A stretch of 64,000 nucleotides of DNA from Stanieria sp. NIES-3757 (GCA_002355455.1 AP017375.1:2914001-2978000), one strand, 5' to 3'; positions 17,032 to 26,263 are shown, numbered from the stretch's first letter. The notes: generated from the sequence alone by a model not told the origin. Numbers and translations: made by a program.

Positions 17032-18876
17032 TTACATTTTAGCCGTGGCGATTTGTTTTGCCAGTGATTCCACTTCTCCTTGAAGAGAACGATACTTATG
17101 AGTAAGTTGGGGATTTTCACACCACTCTGCAACTATGGTTAGAGTTCCTGCTAAAAATTGCTCTCGACAAGCTCTTCGTTGAATTTTGCCACTAGCAGTT
17201 TTAAGAATGTTACCTGATTTAGCTAATACTATTCCATAAACTTGGATTTCGTGTTCTTCGGCGATTTCTTGACGAATATCAGCAATCATTTTTTCTGCAT
17301 CAAAATCTTCACTTCGGCGTTCTACTTCTTGAACCACTACTAATCTTTCTTCGCCTTTATCTTCAATGGAAAAGGCTGCACCATAATCAGAACGTAAAGC
17401 CGGATGTAATTGTTGGACAGTCCATTCAAGATCTTGAGGATAGTGATTTGTGCCTCGAATAATGATTAAATCTTTGATGCGTCCAGTGATAAATAATTCA
17501 CCATCATGCATGAAACCGAGGTCACCTGTCCGTAAAAAAGGTCCTTCTTTGCTTTCTTGAAGATAGGCTTGAAAAGTATTTTTAGTAGCTTCATAACGTT
17601 GCCAATAACCTTGAGCTACACTGGGATCTTTGATCCAAACTTCGCCCACTTCATCCGTCTGACAACGAGTCATGGTATCAGGATGCGCGATCGCAATTTG
17701 AGTATTACCGACTAAACGACCACAACCAGCTACAATTCTAGTTCCCTCTAATTTTTCTGGTGCAGCTACTACAATTTTGTCTCTTTCAATGGCTGCGGTT
17801 TCGATGTTGAGGAAAACTGGTTTGGTGCCTTTGGGTTTAGTAGTAGCAAGTAAAGTATTTTCTGCTAGTCCGTAGGAAGGTGCAAATGCTTCCCATTTAA
17901 AGCCACAAGGACTAAAAGTTTCCACAAAATCTGCCATTACTTTGGGATTAATCGGTTCGGCTGCATTTCCTGCTGCTTGCCAATTGCTTAAATCCAATTC
18001 CGCAATCTCTTTTTGCTTAACTTTACGAACACAAAGATCGTAAGCAAAGTTGGGTGCTTGGGAATGAGTACCTCGATATTTACTCAGATTGCGTAGCCAT
18101 TGAACTGGACGCTTAATAAAAGAAAATGGTGACATGATATAGCAAGGATGACCATTGTAAAGAGGAACCATCATTCCTTCTACTAATCCGTAATCATGGA
18201 AATAGGGCATCCAGGTAATACTGACGCTTTCTGCATCATAGCCACAAGCTTGCTGAAGAGATTGACAGTGATGCATTAAGTTGAAGTGACTAAGCATTAC
18301 TCCTTTGGGAGTGGAAGTCGAACCAGAAGTGTATTGCAAGTATGCAAGTTGATCTTTGTCTACTTTTGGATTTTGCCATTGTTCTGCGAGGGATAAATCT
18401 ACCTGTTCGGTATCAATCCATTTGATTTGATCGAATTCAGGAAATTCATCTTTGACATTAGCAATTAACTCTAAAATTCCCGCCGTAGTTAAAGCAAAAG
18501 TAGCATTAGCATCTTTAACAATCGATCGCAATCTTGGTAAAGTTCGTTTTAATCTGCCTGATTCAGGAGGAGGTACAGGAATTGCAATTGTACCTGCATA
18601 TAAACAACCACAAAAAGCAGCAATAACTTCTAATCCTTGAGGATAAAGTAATAAAGCACGTTCTCCTTGAGCTTGATGTTGTTGCAACAATGCTGCGATC
18701 GCTCTAACTTGTTGATCTAATTGTCCATAGGTAAGGGGTTCGCTTTCTTTTTTGCCATCAATTAGAAAAGTATAAGCATGTCGATCTGCCTGATTAATTG
18801 CTCTATCTCTTAATAGTTCAATTATAGTATTAGGTTTTTGATTAATAATTTTAGGGTGGTCTAGACTTTGAGTCAT
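17032..18876 (-). CDS. Fatty acyl-AMP ligase (FAAL)
   Basis: About 614 residues of the ANL adenylate-forming family. LAYLQYTSGSTSTPKGVMLS is the ATP-binding P-loop; FAPSYGLAENTLLATTKPKG, RTGDLGFMHDGELFITGRIK and LIIIRGTNHYPQDLEWTVQQ are the FAAL-type A5-A8 motifs. FAALs activate a fatty acid as the acyl-adenylate and load it on an acyl carrier protein, not on CoA. The frame is open to a TTG at 18912; the ATG at 18876 (MTQSLDHPKI) is preferred, though neither has a strong ribosome binding site. It is the first gene of the leftward block and its partner ACP is two genes downstream. Confidence 0.92.
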   Translation of the reverse strand: MTQSLDHPKIINQKPNTIIELLRDRAINQADRHAYTFLIDGKKESEPLTYGQLDQQVRAIAALLQQHQAQGERALLLYPQGLEVIAAFCGCLYAGTIAIPVPPPESGRLKRTLPRLRSIVKDANATFALTTAGILELIANVKDEFPEFDQIKWIDTEQVDLSLAEQWQNPKVDKDQLAYLQYTSGSTSTPKGVMLSHFNLMHHCQSLQQACGYDAESVSITWMPYFHDYGLVEGMMVPLYNGHPCYIMSPFSFIKRPVQWLRNLSKYRGTHSQAPNFAYDLCVRKVKQKEIAELDLSNWQAAGNAAEPINPKVMADFVETFSPCGFKWEAFAPSYGLAENTLLATTKPKGTKPVFLNIETAAIERDKIVVAAPEKLEGTRIVAGCGRLVGNTQIAIAHPDTMTRCQTDEVGEVWIKDPSVAQGYWQRYEATKNTFQAYLQESKEGPFLRTGDLGFMHDGELFITGRIKDLIIIRGTNHYPQDLEWTVQQLHPALRSDYGAAFSIEDKGEERLVVVQEVERRSEDFDAEKMIADIRQEIAEEHEIQVYGIVLAKSGNILKTASGKIQRRACREQFLAGTLTIVAEWCENPQLTHKYRSLQGEVESLAKQIATAKM

Positions 18877-19396
18877 TGTTAAATTTAAAATATTTTTACT
18901 ATCGGTTGGCAAGTTTTAATCAAGAATCTTTTTAGTGATTTTCGTCTAGTTTTTAGTCATAAAAACTCAAAATAATTTGAGTTAATCCTTGACATATAAA
19001 TAGAGATATATATTTAGGTCTATTTATTAAAAATTTTGTCATTCCCTAACTAAAATTGTCAGTACTTTGACGGATACTTTATCAAATCATTAAAATTAAA
19101 TTAGTTATTTAAACGTTAATTAAAAAGCCTGAAGCTCTCTTATATCAATTATTTTAGCTATTTTGATCTTGGTGAAACTTCAGTTTTTCCACCTAACAAT
19201 TATGTGAATTTTTAATGTTGCTTGAATTAATAGTATTGAAACATACACCTAAAACGATAATTAAATGCTAATAAAATTTATAATTGAAGCTTTGGTTAGC
19301 CTTATCTTGACTATTATTTCAGGTGTTGTAGATAACGAGTCTGGGTTAAAATTAAAGTAGGCTGTAACATAATCAGCAACTTAGGGGGAAAGAGGA
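18877..19396. other. Divergent promoter region with a possible 31-aa small ORF
   Basis: About 520 AT-rich bases between the FAAL gene and the small gene at 19397. They must hold the promoter of the whole leftward acyl block. A short plus-strand frame at 19265-19360 begins MLIKFIIEALVSLILTIISG and would give a 31-residue protein with one membrane helix. It has no good ribosome binding site, so I do not call it a gene. No repeat or RNA gene is recognised. Confidence 0.35.
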
Positions 19397-19609
19397 ATGA
19401 ACAGTGTCAAATTAACGCAACAAAATATTGCTGAACTAACGGCTGAAGATGTAGCAAATTTAGCTAGTCGTTTAGAACAGGATGATTATAGTAACCCCTT
19501 TGAAGCTTTAGAAGATTGGCATTTACTTAGAGCGATCGCTTTTCAACGCCAGGAATTAGTAGAACCTTATTTTTATCTCCTCGATATTGAAACCTACGAT
19601 GAAGCTTAA
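19397..19609 (+). CDS. Small conserved cyanobacterial protein, 70 aa (DUF2555-like)
   Basis: A small acidic protein (MNSVKLTQQNIAELTAEDVA ... PYFYLLDIETYDEA) with no signal or membrane segment. The length and pattern resemble the cyanobacterial DUF2555 group; I am not sure of that match. The start has a strong purine-rich site (AGGGGGAAAGAGGA) directly upstream. It lies between the divergent FAAL gene and cas3 but is separated from cas3 by 130 bases and is not part of the known I-C gene set. Confidence 0.6.
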   Translation: MNSVKLTQQNIAELTAEDVANLASRLEQDDYSNPFEALEDWHLLRAIAFQRQELVEPYFYLLDIETYDEA

Positions 19610-19741
19610 ATAAATTTGATTTTGGTTGGTTTAACAAGAAGTTTTAACGAGTCTAGATAAAGCGATCGCATAATTAATTAAGTAGCGATCGTTTTTTAAT
19701 AATGGGAACTATGGTTATAAAGATCTAAGTTCTCTAAATTT

Positions 19742-21955
19742 ATGGCTTTTTACGCACATACACCACCACAAGATTCTGAAGATTTTCATCTTCTTAAGAA
19801 GCATTTAAGTAAAGTAGCTAACAAAGCGAAAGAATTGGCAGCTAAATTTAATGCTAGTGAACTCGCTTATTATGCTGGACTTTGGCACGATTTAGGCAAA
19901 TATAATCCAGAGTTTCAAAAATATTTAGAACAATGCGATCAAGCTTCAAAAAGCAATAGTTCTGAACCTAAAAATCGCGTTCCTCATGCTATTTATGGTG
20001 CTAAACTTGCTGCGGAAAAGTTTCAACCGATTGCACCTCTGATCTATGGACATCATGGTGGTTTGCCACAAATGCAGCACATGAAAGATCGCCTAGCTGA
20101 AATTAAAATTGAAACATATCAGCAGATTTTAAATAATGCGCGATCAGAGTCATTAAATTTAGAAATAACTCCAGAAATAAATCAAGAATTAATAAATCTG
20201 GTTAAAGATAATCTTGGTTTTGAATTATTGTTGAGAATCTTATTTTCTTGTTTAGTTGATGCCGATTATCTCGATACAGAAACCCATTTCGATCCAGAAA
20301 GTGCAGCCATTAGAAAAACCAATAAAAACCGAGAAGATTTAAAAATAGATCGTTTTTGGCAAACACTAGAGAAATCACAAAAGAAATTATTAGCTAGTGC
20401 TGAAAATACAAAAGTCAATCAAGTGCGATCGCAAGTTTACCAAGCTTGTGTAGATGCTGCACAATTAGAACCAGGAATATTTCGTCTAGCAGTGCCTACA
20501 GGTGGAGGTAAAACCCGTAGTGGATTATCATTTGCCCTAGCCCATGCAGAAAAATATCATCTTGATCGGGTAATAGTAGCAGTACCTTATACCAGTATTA
20601 TCGAGCAAACTGTAGAAGTATATCGCGCTATTTTTGGGCAGGATGCAGTTTTAGAACATCATAGCGCAGTCAAACCAGATGAAGGAAATGAATCAGATGC
20701 GCGATCGCGTCAAGCTATGGCAAGACTAGCAACTCAAAACTGGGATGCGCCCTTAATTGTGACTACCACAGTTCAATTGTTTGAAAGCTTATTTGCCAAT
20801 CGTACCAGTCGATGCCGTAAATTACATAACATCGTGAATAGCGTTATTATTCTCGATGAAGTCCAGACATTACCTGTCTTCCTACTAGAGCCGATTTTAA
20901 GTGTATTAAAAGAATTATGCAACCGCTATCATGTTAGTGTCGTTCTGTGTACGGCAACTCAACCAGCATTTGAAGGTAATAGTCCCTATTTAAAAGGATT
21001 TCCATTTGGAAGCGTCAGAGATATTATTCCGAAGGAATTAGCTAAACAGCATTTTTCAACTTTGAGTCGTGTTACTTACCAAATTCCCGATCCAGCTTGG
21101 AGTTGGCAAGATTTAGTAAAAGATTTAGAAAGACGTGAAGCATCGCAAGCATTAATTGTTTTGAATACTCGTAAAGATGCTCTAGCTGTTTTAGATGCGA
21201 TTGACTCTACAGAGGAAGACAGTTTATTTCATCTTTCTACTTTATTATGCGGTCAACATCGAAGAGAAATATTACAACAAATACGCGATCGCCTGAAAAA
21301 TAAACAACCTTGCATTCTAGTTTCTACTCAAGTTGTTGAAGCGGGAGTAGATTTAGATTTTCCTTTACTATATCGAGCGATCGCGCCATTAGATCGAATT
21401 GTACAAGCAGCAGGAAGATGTAATCGAGAAGGAAAATTAGACAAGGGAGAGGCGATCGTATTTCAGCCAGAAGACGGTAAAGTTCCACCAGGAGAATATC
21501 GTAAAGCAGTAGATGAAACTATACATTTACTGAAACGAAAAAGTTTAGATTGGCACGATCCAAATATTTTTGCAGAATATTTTCAAAGTCTCTATCAAGG
21601 TTTAGAAACAGATGGTAAAGAAATTCAAAAATATCGAACATCTTTAGATTATCCAAAAGTAGCAGAAGAATTTAAATTAATTCCAGACGATACCAATCCC
21701 GTTGCGATCGCGTATGATGATCGCGCCAAAGAAGTTATTCAACGTATCAAAAAACGAGGCTTAAAATGTGGAGATTTAAAAGCACTGCAACCTTATTTAG
21801 TAAGTCTTCGTAGTAGAGAGTTCAAGCAAACAGAAGAATTAAGAGAACAAATTGCTGCGGGTATTTGGTTATGGAATGGGAATTATGACTCTATCAAAGG
21901 AATTGCGATCGGTGACCAAGCTATCGTTTACGATCCAGCAGATTTAATCTTCTAA
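19742..21955 (+). CDS. cas3: CRISPR-associated nuclease/helicase Cas3 (type I-C)
   Basis: A 737-residue Cas3 with the HD nuclease domain at the N-terminus. HD pair is at 49-50 in LAYYAGLWHDLGKYNPEF, with further ligands in VPHAIYG and YGHHGGLPQ. The SF2 helicase follows: Walker A TGGGKTR at 253-259, LDEVQTLP (DEAH-box-like) at 371-378, and VVEAGVDLDFPLLYR and QAAGRCNREGK as motifs V and VI. Cas3 unwinds and degrades the DNA strand displaced by Cascade. It is the first cas gene. Its last 141 bases are repeated at 22471-22611, directly in front of cas5, so cas3 and cas5 were originally adjacent and have been separated by an inserted cassette. The gene itself looks intact. Confidence 0.96.
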   Translation: MAFYAHTPPQDSEDFHLLKKHLSKVANKAKELAAKFNASELAYYAGLWHDLGKYNPEFQKYLEQCDQASKSNSSEPKNRVPHAIYGAKLAAEKFQPIAPLIYGHHGGLPQMQHMKDRLAEIKIETYQQILNNARSESLNLEITPEINQELINLVKDNLGFELLLRILFSCLVDADYLDTETHFDPESAAIRKTNKNREDLKIDRFWQTLEKSQKKLLASAENTKVNQVRSQVYQACVDAAQLEPGIFRLAVPTGGGKTRSGLSFALAHAEKYHLDRVIVAVPYTSIIEQTVEVYRAIFGQDAVLEHHSAVKPDEGNESDARSRQAMARLATQNWDAPLIVTTTVQLFESLFANRTSRCRKLHNIVNSVIILDEVQTLPVFLLEPILSVLKELCNRYHVSVVLCTATQPAFEGNSPYLKGFPFGSVRDIIPKELAKQHFSTLSRVTYQIPDPAWSWQDLVKDLERREASQALIVLNTRKDALAVLDAIDSTEEDSLFHLSTLLCGQHRREILQQIRDRLKNKQPCILVSTQVVEAGVDLDFPLLYRAIAPLDRIVQAAGRCNREGKLDKGEAIVFQPEDGKVPPGEYRKAVDETIHLLKRKSLDWHDPNIFAEYFQSLYQGLETDGKEIQKYRTSLDYPKVAEEFKLIPDDTNPVAIAYDDRAKEVIQRIKKRGLKCGDLKALQPYLVSLRSREFKQTEELREQIAAGIWLWNGNYDSIKGIAIGDQAIVYDPADLIF

Positions 21956-21982
21956 AATTCTAAATTGTTGACTTAAACTAAA

Positions 21983-22020
21983 AAGGAAGCCTCTCAAACA
22001 CAAATTTATAAAGCTTCCTT
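21983..22020. repeat. Conserved hairpin at the head of the coiled-coil cassette, copy A
   Basis: The arms AAGGAAGC (21983-21990) and GCTTCCTT (22013-22020) are perfectly complementary. The same structure heads the second cassette (26264-26301), where the third base of the left arm and its partner have both changed (G:C to A:T), so pairing is kept. The loop start CTCTCAAACACAAAT is identical in both. On the minus strand the stem is followed by T5, so it may act as a terminator in that direction; on the plus strand there is no T-run. Confidence 0.7.
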
Positions 22021-22055
22021 AACAAATAAATATTGCTATTTAGGACAATAACACA

Positions 22056-22373
22056 ATGTCAATAAATATTGAAACCGATCTCAAAGAAATTCTTATAAAA
22101 TTAGATAATAGACTCGAAAAAATTGACCAGCGTTTTGAGAAATTAGAAACTAAAATAGACGATCGCTTTAATAGGGTAGAGCAACGTTTTGAAAAAATAG
22201 AAACCAAAATTAACGACATACAAGTATCTGTAGCGCGACTTGAAGAAAAAACTGAAGGATTATCCAAACGCATAGAATCTCAAGAATTTGTTAGTCGAGG
22301 CGTATTAATTGGGTTAATTGTTGCTATTCTTGGTGCTGCTGCTAAATTATTTGGTTTTGCTGGTAATCCCTAA
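22056..22373 (+). CDS. Small coiled-coil protein with C-terminal membrane helix, copy A
   Basis: A 105-residue protein: heptad-like segments KIDNRLEKIDQRFEKLETK-type through residue 75 (strong coiled coil), then SRGVLIGLIVAILGAAAKLF, a single membrane helix close to the C-terminus. It is not a known I-C cas gene. A close paralogue of 98 residues is at 26335-26631, which lacks one seven-residue unit (RVEQRFE). Both sit behind the same hairpin and both interrupt the cas operon. A good guess is a tail-anchored, self-associating membrane protein; the function is unknown. Proteins of this general type occur as dispersed families in cyanobacteria, so a link to CRISPR function cannot be assumed. Confidence 0.75.
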   Translation: MSINIETDLKEILIKLDNRLEKIDQRFEKLETKIDDRFNRVEQRFEKIETKINDIQVSVARLEEKTEGLSKRIESQEFVSRGVLIGLIVAILGAAAKLFGFAGNP

Positions 22374-22417
22374 AATTTTTCCAACTACATATTTTTGAAA
22401 TAGATTGGATTTTTCAG

Positions 22418-22441
22418 CCCTGAACTTTAGTTCAGGGTTTT
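22418..22441 (+). terminator. Intrinsic terminator after coiled-coil gene copy A
   Basis: CCCTGAA (22418-22424) pairs with TTCAGGG (22431-22437) around a 6-base loop, and TTTT follows. It lies 45 bases after the stop of the coiled-coil gene. If active it would reduce read-through from cas3 into cas5 and the other Cascade genes. Confidence 0.65.
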
Positions 22442-22470
22442 GATGTGAAAGGTTCAAAATTTCAGTTTAA

Positions 22471-22611
22471 AGAGAGTTCAAACAAATAGAAGAATTACAA
22501 GAACAAATTGCTGCGGGTATTTGGCTTTGGAATGGGAATTATAACTCTATCAGAGGAATTGCGATCTGTGACAAAGTTATTGCTTTTGATCGAGCAGATT
22601 TAATCCTCTAA
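22471..22611 (+). pseudogene. Duplicated 3' end of cas3 (141 nt) in front of cas5
   Basis: This stretch aligns without gaps to the last 141 bases of cas3 (21815-21955), including the stop codon, with about 17 differences by eye (about 88 % identity). It encodes a cas3 C-terminus (IAAGIWLWNGNY is unchanged) but no start. It ends 16 bases before cas5, and the cas5 ribosome binding site (AAGGAG) overlaps its end. The original cas3-cas5 junction is therefore preserved here, and the cas3 tail plus cassette upstream is the added material, or the tail was duplicated during insertion. Confidence 0.88.
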
Positions 22612-22627
22612 AGGAGTACATAAAATA

Positions 22628-23314
22628 ATGACAACAAATCTACCTTTAACAGTTAAAGTCTGGAGTGATTTGGCTTGTTTTACCCGTCCAGAATTTTGCG
22701 CTGAAAGAGTTAGCTATGAAGTAATAACACCAAGTGCAGCTAGGGGAGTGCTAGAGGCAATTTTTTGGAAACCTGAATTTATTTGGAAAATAAGAGAAAT
22801 TCAAGTTCTTAAGCCAATTCAACACTTTTCTATTTTTCGTAATGAAATAAATAATTGGCAAAGCGATCGCTCTGCTAAAGATCCAGAATACCGTTATTTT
22901 GCCGATGACGATCGCGCCCAACGGCATACTTTAGGATTGCGAGATGTGGCTTACATTATCAAAGCGGATGTTCAGCTTAAACCTCATGCTAACGCTAATC
23001 CTGCTAAATATCGCGACCAATTTCGTCGTCGGGTGAAAAAAGGGCAATGTCACCATCAACCCTATTTGGGAACTCGTGAATTTAGTGCTTTTTTTGGCTT
23101 ACCAGAGTCAACAGATAAACCGATCGATCATGTCGATCCTTATGAATTGGGGTTAATGCTTTTAGATGTTGATTTTATAAACGATTCAGCAGGATCGACC
23201 ATACAATATTTTACCCACGATGAAACGGGTGGGAAAGTTATCAAAGGCAAAGCACAACCGAAGTTTTTTCGGGCGCGTTTGGAAAATGGCGTTTTGCGAG
23301 TACCCGAATCATGA
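22628..23314 (+). CDS. cas5c: Cascade subunit and crRNA endonuclease Cas5 (type I-C, Cas5c)
   Basis: A 228-residue Cas5 of the type I-C group (also called Cas5d). In this subtype Cas5 replaces Cas6: it cuts the precursor crRNA and stays on the 5' handle. Visible features are the N-terminal RAMP strand (LTVKVWSDLACFTRPEFCAE), the SYEVITPSAARGVLEAIFWK segment, and QRHTLGLRDVAYIIKADV. HHQPYLGTREFSAFFGLPE is the conserved Gly/Arg-rich central part. The ATG is preceded by AAGGAG. Its stop overlaps the start of cas8c (ATGA). The repeat structure downstream (9-bp stem, 11-nt 3' part) fits the substrate of this enzyme. Confidence 0.95.
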   Translation: MTTNLPLTVKVWSDLACFTRPEFCAERVSYEVITPSAARGVLEAIFWKPEFIWKIREIQVLKPIQHFSIFRNEINNWQSDRSAKDPEYRYFADDDRAQRHTLGLRDVAYIIKADVQLKPHANANPAKYRDQFRRRVKKGQCHHQPYLGTREFSAFFGLPESTDKPIDHVDPYELGLMLLDVDFINDSAGSTIQYFTHDETGGKVIKGKAQPKFFRARLENGVLRVPES

Positions 23315-25038
23315 TTCTTACTAAATTATACGAATATGCTAACAATCGCATGACTTTACCACCTGCGATGTATGGTGTAAATAAAATCGCGTGGTTAATC
23401 GATTTATCTCCCGATGGTAAATTTGAAGGATTTGTTTGTCTAAAATCCAAAGAAGCCAAATGGGGAACAATTATGACAACGCCTCATATTGGGCGTACTG
23501 TAGCAATAAGCCCGAAATTACTGGCAGATACAGGAGAATATGTTCTCGGTATTCCAAAAAAAACTTCAAAACCCGAACGAGTTAAAGAATGCCACGAACA
23601 ATTTAAAACTTTAATCCAGCAATGCGCCGATGAGACACAAGAATCTGTAGTCAAGACAATTGCCACATTTCTTAATTCATCAGAAATAGAAAAGGCTAAA
23701 GTCCAAATACCTAAAGATTTCGATCCTGGTGAAGTGGTAACGTTTCGAGTTGGTAACGCAATTCCTTCCAACTCTGGTGAAAACTGGCACAAAATCGAAG
23801 AATTTTGGGCAAAGTATACCTCTGGAGAAACTTCTGAAGACTCAGATAACAATAATCCAGTAATGCCTTGTTTAATTACAGGTGAAGTTACAACTGTAGA
23901 AAAACGATTGCCTTTTTTAATTAAAGGTGTAATTGGCGGACAACCTTCAGGTACGGCGTTAGTTTCTGCCAATTCTTCGGCATTTATGTCCTATGGATTG
24001 CAAAACTCTCTAACTTCTCCAATTTCTAGAGATGCTGCTGAGAAATTTGCTAAAGCCCTGAATTCACTGATTGCTAACGAACAAGGACAATCGCGCATCT
24101 ATATTGGTTCGACTGTTTATGTTTTTTGGACGAGGGAAGAGACAGGTTTTAATCCTCTGGCATTTCTAGACAAACCCGATCCGCAAGCAGTTGCCAACTT
24201 ATTAAAATCTCCATTCACTGCCAAACAAGCATCAAGCTTGAATGAAAATCAGTTTTACGGATTGTCTTTAACTGCTAATAATGCGCGTACAGTAGTCAGG
24301 GATTGGTTAGACACTACTGTTCCCAATGTAGAAGATAATCTCAAACTCTGGTTTCAAAAACAAAAGATAGTAGATGCCTATGGCGGAGAACATCGTCCCC
24401 TCGGTGCTTACACTCTAGCAGCTAGTGTATATCGAGATGCAGCCAAAGAAATGCAGCCAAAAGTACCAACTGCTTTAATTCGTAGTGCATTGCATGCCGA
24501 TCGCCTTCCCGATGAATTATTACTCAAACTGGTACGACGCAATCTAGTAGAAAGAGAAATTACCTATCCTCGCGCCGTATTAACTAAATTAATTTTCTCC
24601 AGTGATTCTAATCGAAACCCAATGATGACCGATATGGAACAGTTAAATCTCAATCCCAATTTAGAAGGTGGCGATCGCGGTGCTTACTATTGTGGACGTT
24701 TATTAGCAGTATTAGAAGCAACTCAGCGAACAGCCATTGGTTCGGTTAATGCTTCTCTCACCGATCGTTATTATGGTGCAGCATCTAGTACACCTGCTAA
24801 TGCCTTTCCTTCCTTAATGCGAGGTGCGCGATCGCATTTAGCCAAGTTAAGAAAAACTATGCCAGGTGCTTGTAAAGCCTTAGAAGAAAGATTAGAAGAA
24901 ATTACCGTTAATTTGCCTACCTTTCCCAAAACCTTAAATCTACAACAACAAGGTTTATTTTCTTTAGGTTACTACCATCAAAGGGCAAGCGATCGCGCTG
25001 CTGCAAAAGCCAATCAGAACAAACGCCAACTCACCTAA
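23311..25038 (+). CDS. cas8c: Cascade large subunit Cas8c (Csd1)
   Basis: A 575-residue Csd1-family protein, the type I-C large subunit that recognises the PAM and contacts the target. Family landmarks include MTLPPAMYGVNKIAWLIDLS at the N-terminus, CLITGEVTTVEKRLPFLIKG, NSSAFMSYGLQN in the middle and, near the end, FPSLMRGARSHLAKLRK and QQQGLFSLGYYHQRASDRA, which are typical of Csd1 C-termini. It overlaps cas5 by four bases, so the two are translationally coupled. In this subtype an internal start inside cas8c often makes a Cas11 small subunit; a candidate start could not be picked by eye. The size is normal for the family. Confidence 0.95.
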   Translation: MILTKLYEYANNRMTLPPAMYGVNKIAWLIDLSPDGKFEGFVCLKSKEAKWGTIMTTPHIGRTVAISPKLLADTGEYVLGIPKKTSKPERVKECHEQFKTLIQQCADETQESVVKTIATFLNSSEIEKAKVQIPKDFDPGEVVTFRVGNAIPSNSGENWHKIEEFWAKYTSGETSEDSDNNNPVMPCLITGEVTTVEKRLPFLIKGVIGGQPSGTALVSANSSAFMSYGLQNSLTSPISRDAAEKFAKALNSLIANEQGQSRIYIGSTVYVFWTREETGFNPLAFLDKPDPQAVANLLKSPFTAKQASSLNENQFYGLSLTANNARTVVRDWLDTTVPNVEDNLKLWFQKQKIVDAYGGEHRPLGAYTLAASVYRDAAKEMQPKVPTALIRSALHADRLPDELLLKLVRRNLVEREITYPRAVLTKLIFSSDSNRNPMMTDMEQLNLNPNLEGGDRGAYYCGRLLAVLEATQRTAIGSVNASLTDRYYGAASSTPANAFPSLMRGARSHLAKLRKTMPGACKALEERLEEITVNLPTFPKTLNLQQQGLFSLGYYHQRASDRAAAKANQNKRQLT

Positions 25039-25103
25039 GTAAAAGCGAACTGCTGTTCGCCCCTACAGGAAATACACACCCATATAAACTAAAGGAATTA
25101 ATT

Positions 25104-26240
25104 ATGACTCATCATCTCAACCCTAGCTACCGTCACGATTTTGTTTTATTGTTTGATGTTACTGATGGTAATCCCAATGGTGATCCAGATGGCGGAAATA
25201 TGCCTCGTACCGATGCCGAAACTTCTCATGGATTAGTTACAGATGTGGCAATTAAACGCAAAATCCGTAACTATATTGTTACTTATGCGGAATATGAAGC
25301 CACAGCAGAAAAAAAACGATTAAAGATTTTTGTTGAACATCGCGGTGTACTTAATGACCAAATTCGTCGCGCTTATGTTGCAGAAGGTATTCCTGTTGGG
25401 AAATCTATTAAAGAAGTTGTCAAAGAAGAGAAAATTATTCCTGCTTTACGAGAATTAAAACCATATTTACCAACTGCCTTTACTTTCGTCGATAACGATG
25501 ACGAATCGGGTGAAGTAGATGCAACCTTAGAGTACAGTGGTGAATTATCTGAAGATGAATTAAAAGACTTTTACGGGTTAGATGAAGTTACCGAATTATT
25601 TAACCAGAATAAAGCACTGAGTAAATTTGTCAAAGATTTGGTCAAAAAAGCAGGAAAACCAGATAAAAACCGTGCTAATGCAGAAAAAGCGCAGAAATGG
25701 ATGTGTGCCAACTTTTATGATGTAAGGATATTTGGTGCGGTAATGAGTACGGGTTTAAACGCTGGACAAGTAAGAGGTGCGATGCAACTTACTTTTGCGC
25801 GATCGCTTGACCCAGTTCAACCTCAAGATTTAGCCATTACTAGAGTTGCTGTAACAGATGCTAAAGATCGAGAAAAATTACAAACTATTGGGCGTAAAAC
25901 CATGATTCCCTATGGTTTATATCGAGGATATGGTTTCTACTCTCCCTATCTTGCTACCCAAACAGGCGTAACCCAAGAAGATTTATCTCTATTTTGGGAA
26001 GCATTATTGAAAATGTGGGAATGCGATCGCTCTGCTAGTCGAGGAATGATGGCACCACGAGGTTTATATGTATTTTCCCACGAATCTAAATTAGGAAACG
26101 CTCCAGCACACAAGTTATTTGAACGAGTACAAGTACAACTTAAAGAAGAGATCTCAGTACCCCGTCAATTTAATGATTATCAAGTCACAGTAGATGAAAT
26201 AGACTTACCAGCAGGAGTACATTTGACAAAATTAATCTAG
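25104..26240 (+). CDS. cas7c: Cascade backbone subunit Cas7 (type I-C, Csd2)
   Basis: A 378-residue Csd2-family protein that polymerises along the crRNA spacer. FVLLFDVTDGNPNGDPDGGN and HGLVTDVAIKRKIRNYIVTY are the hallmark N-terminal segments. The central part has WMCANFYDVRIFGAVMSTGL and the C-terminal part has SRGMMAPRGLYVFSHESKLG. At 378 residues it is somewhat longer than the usual 280-300, owing to an acidic insert around residues 130-195 (DDESGEVDATLEYSGELSED and following). It lies 65 bases after cas8c and is followed by the second hairpin/coiled-coil cassette, which separates it from cas4. Confidence 0.94.
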   Translation: MTHHLNPSYRHDFVLLFDVTDGNPNGDPDGGNMPRTDAETSHGLVTDVAIKRKIRNYIVTYAEYEATAEKKRLKIFVEHRGVLNDQIRRAYVAEGIPVGKSIKEVVKEEKIIPALRELKPYLPTAFTFVDNDDESGEVDATLEYSGELSEDELKDFYGLDEVTELFNQNKALSKFVKDLVKKAGKPDKNRANAEKAQKWMCANFYDVRIFGAVMSTGLNAGQVRGAMQLTFARSLDPVQPQDLAITRVAVTDAKDREKLQTIGRKTMIPYGLYRGYGFYSPYLATQTGVTQEDLSLFWEALLKMWECDRSASRGMMAPRGLYVFSHESKLGNAPAHKLFERVQVQLKEEISVPRQFNDYQVTVDEIDLPAGVHLTKLI

Positions 26241-26263
26241 TTTGTCAGTTAATTTAAACTAAA

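Noticed and set aside
22471..22611. Second cas3 gene
   Set aside because: Only the last 47 codons are present; it has no start and no domains.
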